Source: CALCKU01 sp964654665
GTDB taxonomy: Bacteria; Pseudomonadota; Alphaproteobacteria; Caulobacterales; Maricaulaceae
Length of the DNA: 64,000 bases
NCBI GenBank assembly: GCA_964654665.1
Contig: CAZZKV010000009.1
Coordinates: 28,175-92,174 of the forward strand
Direction of reading: 5' to 3'
Both the position numbers and the translations under genes were made by a program. Position 1 is the stretch's first letter. Each line of letters starts with the position of its first letter. The notes below the pieces were generated by a model. It ran no database searches. It was not told the origin of the DNA and saw nothing but the letters and a program-made list of their open reading frames with translations. Positions 61,538 to 64,000 of this stretch are shown piece by piece.

Positions 61538-63829
61538 GTGAAAAAACTCACGCCTCGCCCCCCGAAAAAACCCTATATCACGGATGAACAGGCTCTGCGG
61601 TTTCATTCCGATCCAACGCCGGGGAAACTCGCGCTTTTGCCCACAAAACCTATGGCTACCCAGCGCGATCTATCCCTTGCCTATTCGCCCGGCGTCGCGG
61701 TGCCTGTCGAAGAAATCGCCAAAGATCCGGATCTGGCTTATGACTATACATCCAAAGGCAATATGGTTGCGGTTATTTCCAATGGGACGGCAATTTTGGG
61801 CTTGGGGAATCTGGGTGCCGCGGCTTCCAAACCAGTGATGGAAGGAAAATCCGTCCTGTTTAAACGCTTTGCCGATATTGATAGTTTTGACATTGAAGTC
61901 GAAGAAGAAGACGCCGAAGCCTTCATTGAATGTGTGCGCCGCTTCGGCCATACATTTGGGGGGATCAATCTGGAAGATATCGGTTCGCCCGAATGTTTTA
62001 TTATTGAACAGGAACTGCGGGAAAAACTGGATATTCCCGTCTTCCATGATGATCAACATGGAACGGCCATTATTGCTACGGCGGGTCTGATTAACGCCGC
62101 GCATCTGACTAATCGCCGCTTTGAAGATATGAAGGTCGTCCTCTCTGGGGCCGGTGCTGCGGGCCTCTCTGTGCTCGGCTTGATAAAAAGCCTGGGCGTG
62201 AAAAAGGAAAACACGATTGTTCTCGACTCCAAAGGCGTTGTCTACGAAGGCCGCAAAGAGTCTATGGATCAGTGGAAAGCCCCCCATGCGGTGCCGACAC
62301 AATTACGCACATTATCCGAAGCCATGGTCGGGGCCGATGTTTTCCTTGGCTTGTCTATTGCCGGGATCGTGTCTCAGGATATGATTAAATCCATGGCCAA
62401 AAACCCGATTATTTTTGCCATGGCCAATCCGGATCCGGAAATAACGCCTGAGGCCATCAAAGAGGTTCGCGACGATGCCATTATCGCAACCGGACGGTCC
62501 GATTATCCCAATCAGGTCAATAATGTTCTGGGTTTTCCATATATTTTCCGCGGCGCGCTGGATGTACGGGCGCGTAATGTGAATGAAGCAATGAAACTGG
62601 CCTGTGCCCATGCTTTGGCCGACCTTGCCCGCCAAGATGTTCCCGAAGAGGTCGCCGCCGCCTATCACGGTAAACGGCCTAAATATGGCCCCGATTATAT
62701 CATTCCTGCCCCGTTTGACCCGCGGTTAATATCGGAAATCCCCCCCTATGTTGCCCAAGCTGCGATGGATACGGGTGTTGCGCGCAAACCTATTGATGAT
62801 ATGGAAACCTATAAACAATCATTGGCGCGTCGGCAGGACCCTACCGCAGCCCTTTTGCAAGGCATCTCAGCAACCGTTGTTTCCAATCCCAAAACCATTG
62901 TCTTTGCGGAAGGCGAAGAACCCGCCGTCATTCGCGCTGCCCAAGCGTTTCAGCAACGCGGGTTGGGTAAGGCCATTCTTGTGGGCCGCGAAAAACCGAT
63001 TGCCGATAATATGAAATTATTAGGCATTGATAACCCTGACAGTTTTACGGTGCTCAATGCGCGTCTTTTTGACCGTAATGCCGAATTTGTGGAACATCTT
63101 TACTCACGTCTTCAGCGCCGCGGCTTTTTGCGCCGCGATGCCCAGCGTCTTGTCAATAATGATCGGAACGTCTTTTCGGCTTTGATGCTGCACCACGGGC
63201 TGGCCGATGGTATGGTCACAGGTGTCACGCGGAGTTATGATATCGCCCTGCGCGATGTGCGTATGGTGCTCTCTCATGATAGCCATGAACGCACGATGGG
63301 GGTCTCTATTGTGATCAATAAAAACCGCACATTATTTATTGCCGACACCAATATAACAGAGCTGCCCACGGCGGGCGATCTAGCGGATATTGCTGAGACC
63401 ACGGCAGGGTTTGCACAAGAATTCGGCTTCGATCCGCGCGTTGCCTTTTTGTCTTATTCCACCTTTGGTAACCCAGTGGGCGAACGCATGGAAAAAGTCC
63501 GTGAGGCCGTTAATATTCTCGATAGCCGCGAGGTGGATTTTGAATATGAAGGCGATATTGCCGCCGATGTTGCCCTTGATCCGTTGCACACACTCACCTA
63601 TCCATTTTCACGCTTGACCGGGGCGGCAAATGTTCTGGTGATGCCGGCGATCCATTCGGCTTCTATCTCAACCAAATTGCTGAAATCTCTCGGCGGGGCC
63701 ACGGTTCTAGGCCCCTTTCTGACAGGGCTTGAAAAACCAGTGCAAATTTGTCCGCTCGGGGCTACAGCGTCTGAAATCACCCAAATGGCCACATTGGCCG
63801 CCTTTGCCCCTTCGCACCGCGAGGATTAA
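61538..63829 (+). CDS. maeB: NADP-dependent malic enzyme with phosphotransacetylase domain
   Basis: A 763-residue fused enzyme converting malate to pyruvate and CO2. The malic enzyme part (about 1-430) has SLAYSPGVAVPVEEI, the Asp/Glu metal region FHDDQHGTAII, and the NAD(P) fold LSGAGAAGLSVLGLIKSLG. The C-terminal phosphotransacetylase-like domain (about 445-763) has KTIVFAEGEEPAVIRAAQAF and DIAETTAGFAQEFG. In MaeB-type enzymes this domain is regulatory. GTG start with GGAG seven nt upstream. Confidence 0.96.
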   Translation: MKKLTPRPPKKPYITDEQALRFHSDPTPGKLALLPTKPMATQRDLSLAYSPGVAVPVEEIAKDPDLAYDYTSKGNMVAVISNGTAILGLGNLGAAASKPVMEGKSVLFKRFADIDSFDIEVEEEDAEAFIECVRRFGHTFGGINLEDIGSPECFIIEQELREKLDIPVFHDDQHGTAIIATAGLINAAHLTNRRFEDMKVVLSGAGAAGLSVLGLIKSLGVKKENTIVLDSKGVVYEGRKESMDQWKAPHAVPTQLRTLSEAMVGADVFLGLSIAGIVSQDMIKSMAKNPIIFAMANPDPEITPEAIKEVRDDAIIATGRSDYPNQVNNVLGFPYIFRGALDVRARNVNEAMKLACAHALADLARQDVPEEVAAAYHGKRPKYGPDYIIPAPFDPRLISEIPPYVAQAAMDTGVARKPIDDMETYKQSLARRQDPTAALLQGISATVVSNPKTIVFAEGEEPAVIRAAQAFQQRGLGKAILVGREKPIADNMKLLGIDNPDSFTVLNARLFDRNAEFVEHLYSRLQRRGFLRRDAQRLVNNDRNVFSALMLHHGLADGMVTGVTRSYDIALRDVRMVLSHDSHERTMGVSIVINKNRTLFIADTNITELPTAGDLADIAETTAGFAQEFGFDPRVAFLSYSTFGNPVGERMEKVREAVNILDSREVDFEYEGDIAADVALDPLHTLTYPFSRLTGAANVLVMPAIHSASISTKLLKSLGGATVLGPFLTGLEKPVQICPLGATASEITQMATLAAFAPSHRED

Positions 63830-63958
63830 GGCGCTTTGCCGCATAGACGTGTACGGCAGGGTTGTCAGCAGCCCTAAACGGGACGGATTGAAAAGCATGA
63901 AAATCACGCTTGACGCCGCGCCGAATAATTGGCACATCGCGCGCTCTAAGACATCTGT

Positions 63959-64000
63959 GCGGGTGTGGCGGAATTGGTAGACGCGCCAGATTTAGGTTCT
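63959..64000 (+). tRNA. tRNA-Leu (UAG anticodon), 5' part, cut by window end
   Basis: The acceptor strand GCGGGTG, then T-G, a D-arm region with GGTAGACGC (the type II Leu pattern GAATTGGTAGACGC), and the anticodon stem-loop CCAGA-TTTAGGT-TCT with anticodon TAG. The variable arm and T-arm lie beyond the window. It lies 129 nt after maeB. Confidence 0.85.

Noticed and set aside
1..64000. CRISPR arrays, insertion sequences, rRNA genes and prophage genes
   Set aside because: I saw no regularly spaced repeats, transposase or integrase genes, rRNA sequence or phage structural genes in the window.

Overview
The window is chromosomal DNA of an alphaproteobacterium, probably from the Caulobacterales/Maricaulales/Hyphomonadaceae side. 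The evidence is the block tsaE-amgK-murU-addB-addA-trxA, the order nfu-tsaB-rimI-fur-miaB-phoH-ybeY-corC-lnt, a class I lysyl-tRNA synthetase, a malic enzyme fused to a phosphotransacetylase domain, and a perfect CtrA-type box. The base composition looks moderate. There is one 100-N scaffold gap (10908-11007) inside a metallopeptidase gene.

Layout. 1-9500: the end of an unknown gene, then a minus-strand operon for cell-wall sugar recycling (amgK, murU), t6A tRNA modification (tsaE), double-strand break repair (addAB) and thioredoxin. 9551-11595: a ferredoxin, then a BlaI-type repressor with an M56 membrane peptidase that ends in a TonB-like domain. 11890-26781: the minus-strand information-processing block phoH-ybeY-corC-lnt-xre-trmB-rimP-nusA-rnpM-infB-rbfA-truB-rpsO-pnp. 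26900-31149: miaB, fur, rimI, tsaB and an Nfu scaffold. 31245-35362: a plus-strand envelope stretch with two tandem M48/PDZ lipoproteins, an SDHAF4-like protein and two related secreted proteins, the second behind a sigma-54 promoter. 35427-41079: pyrF, an SDR, LemA, a DUF2207 protein and lysK. 41121-44076: a second BlaI/M56 locus in which the sensor is split into a peptidase and two short anchored proteins. 44068-46070: a conserved hypothetical protein and a DegP-type protease.

46515-57771 is the most unusual part: nine tightly packed plus-strand genes forming one likely operon. It starts with a fatty-acid alpha-dioxygenase homologue that keeps the catalytic Tyr-x-x-His pair, followed by a small protein with weak P450-like signatures and an Old Yellow Enzyme reductase with four clustered cysteines. 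Then come a membrane-anchored di-haem cytochrome c, a small multi-pass membrane protein, an SGNH hydrolase, a papain-like peptidase joined to an alpha/beta-hydrolase, a second small membrane protein and a second di-haem cytochrome. I read it as a candidate oxylipin system: hydrolases would release acyl chains, the dioxygenase would form a hydroperoxide, haem proteins would rearrange or reduce it, and the reductase would act on the enone. The enzyme families are well supported; the pathway is inference.

57858-64000 returns to ordinary genome: a DUF1697 protein with a partner behind a CtrA-type box, an acetyltransferase, glnB-glnA, the fused malic enzyme, and the first part of a tRNA-Leu(UAG) cut by the window end.
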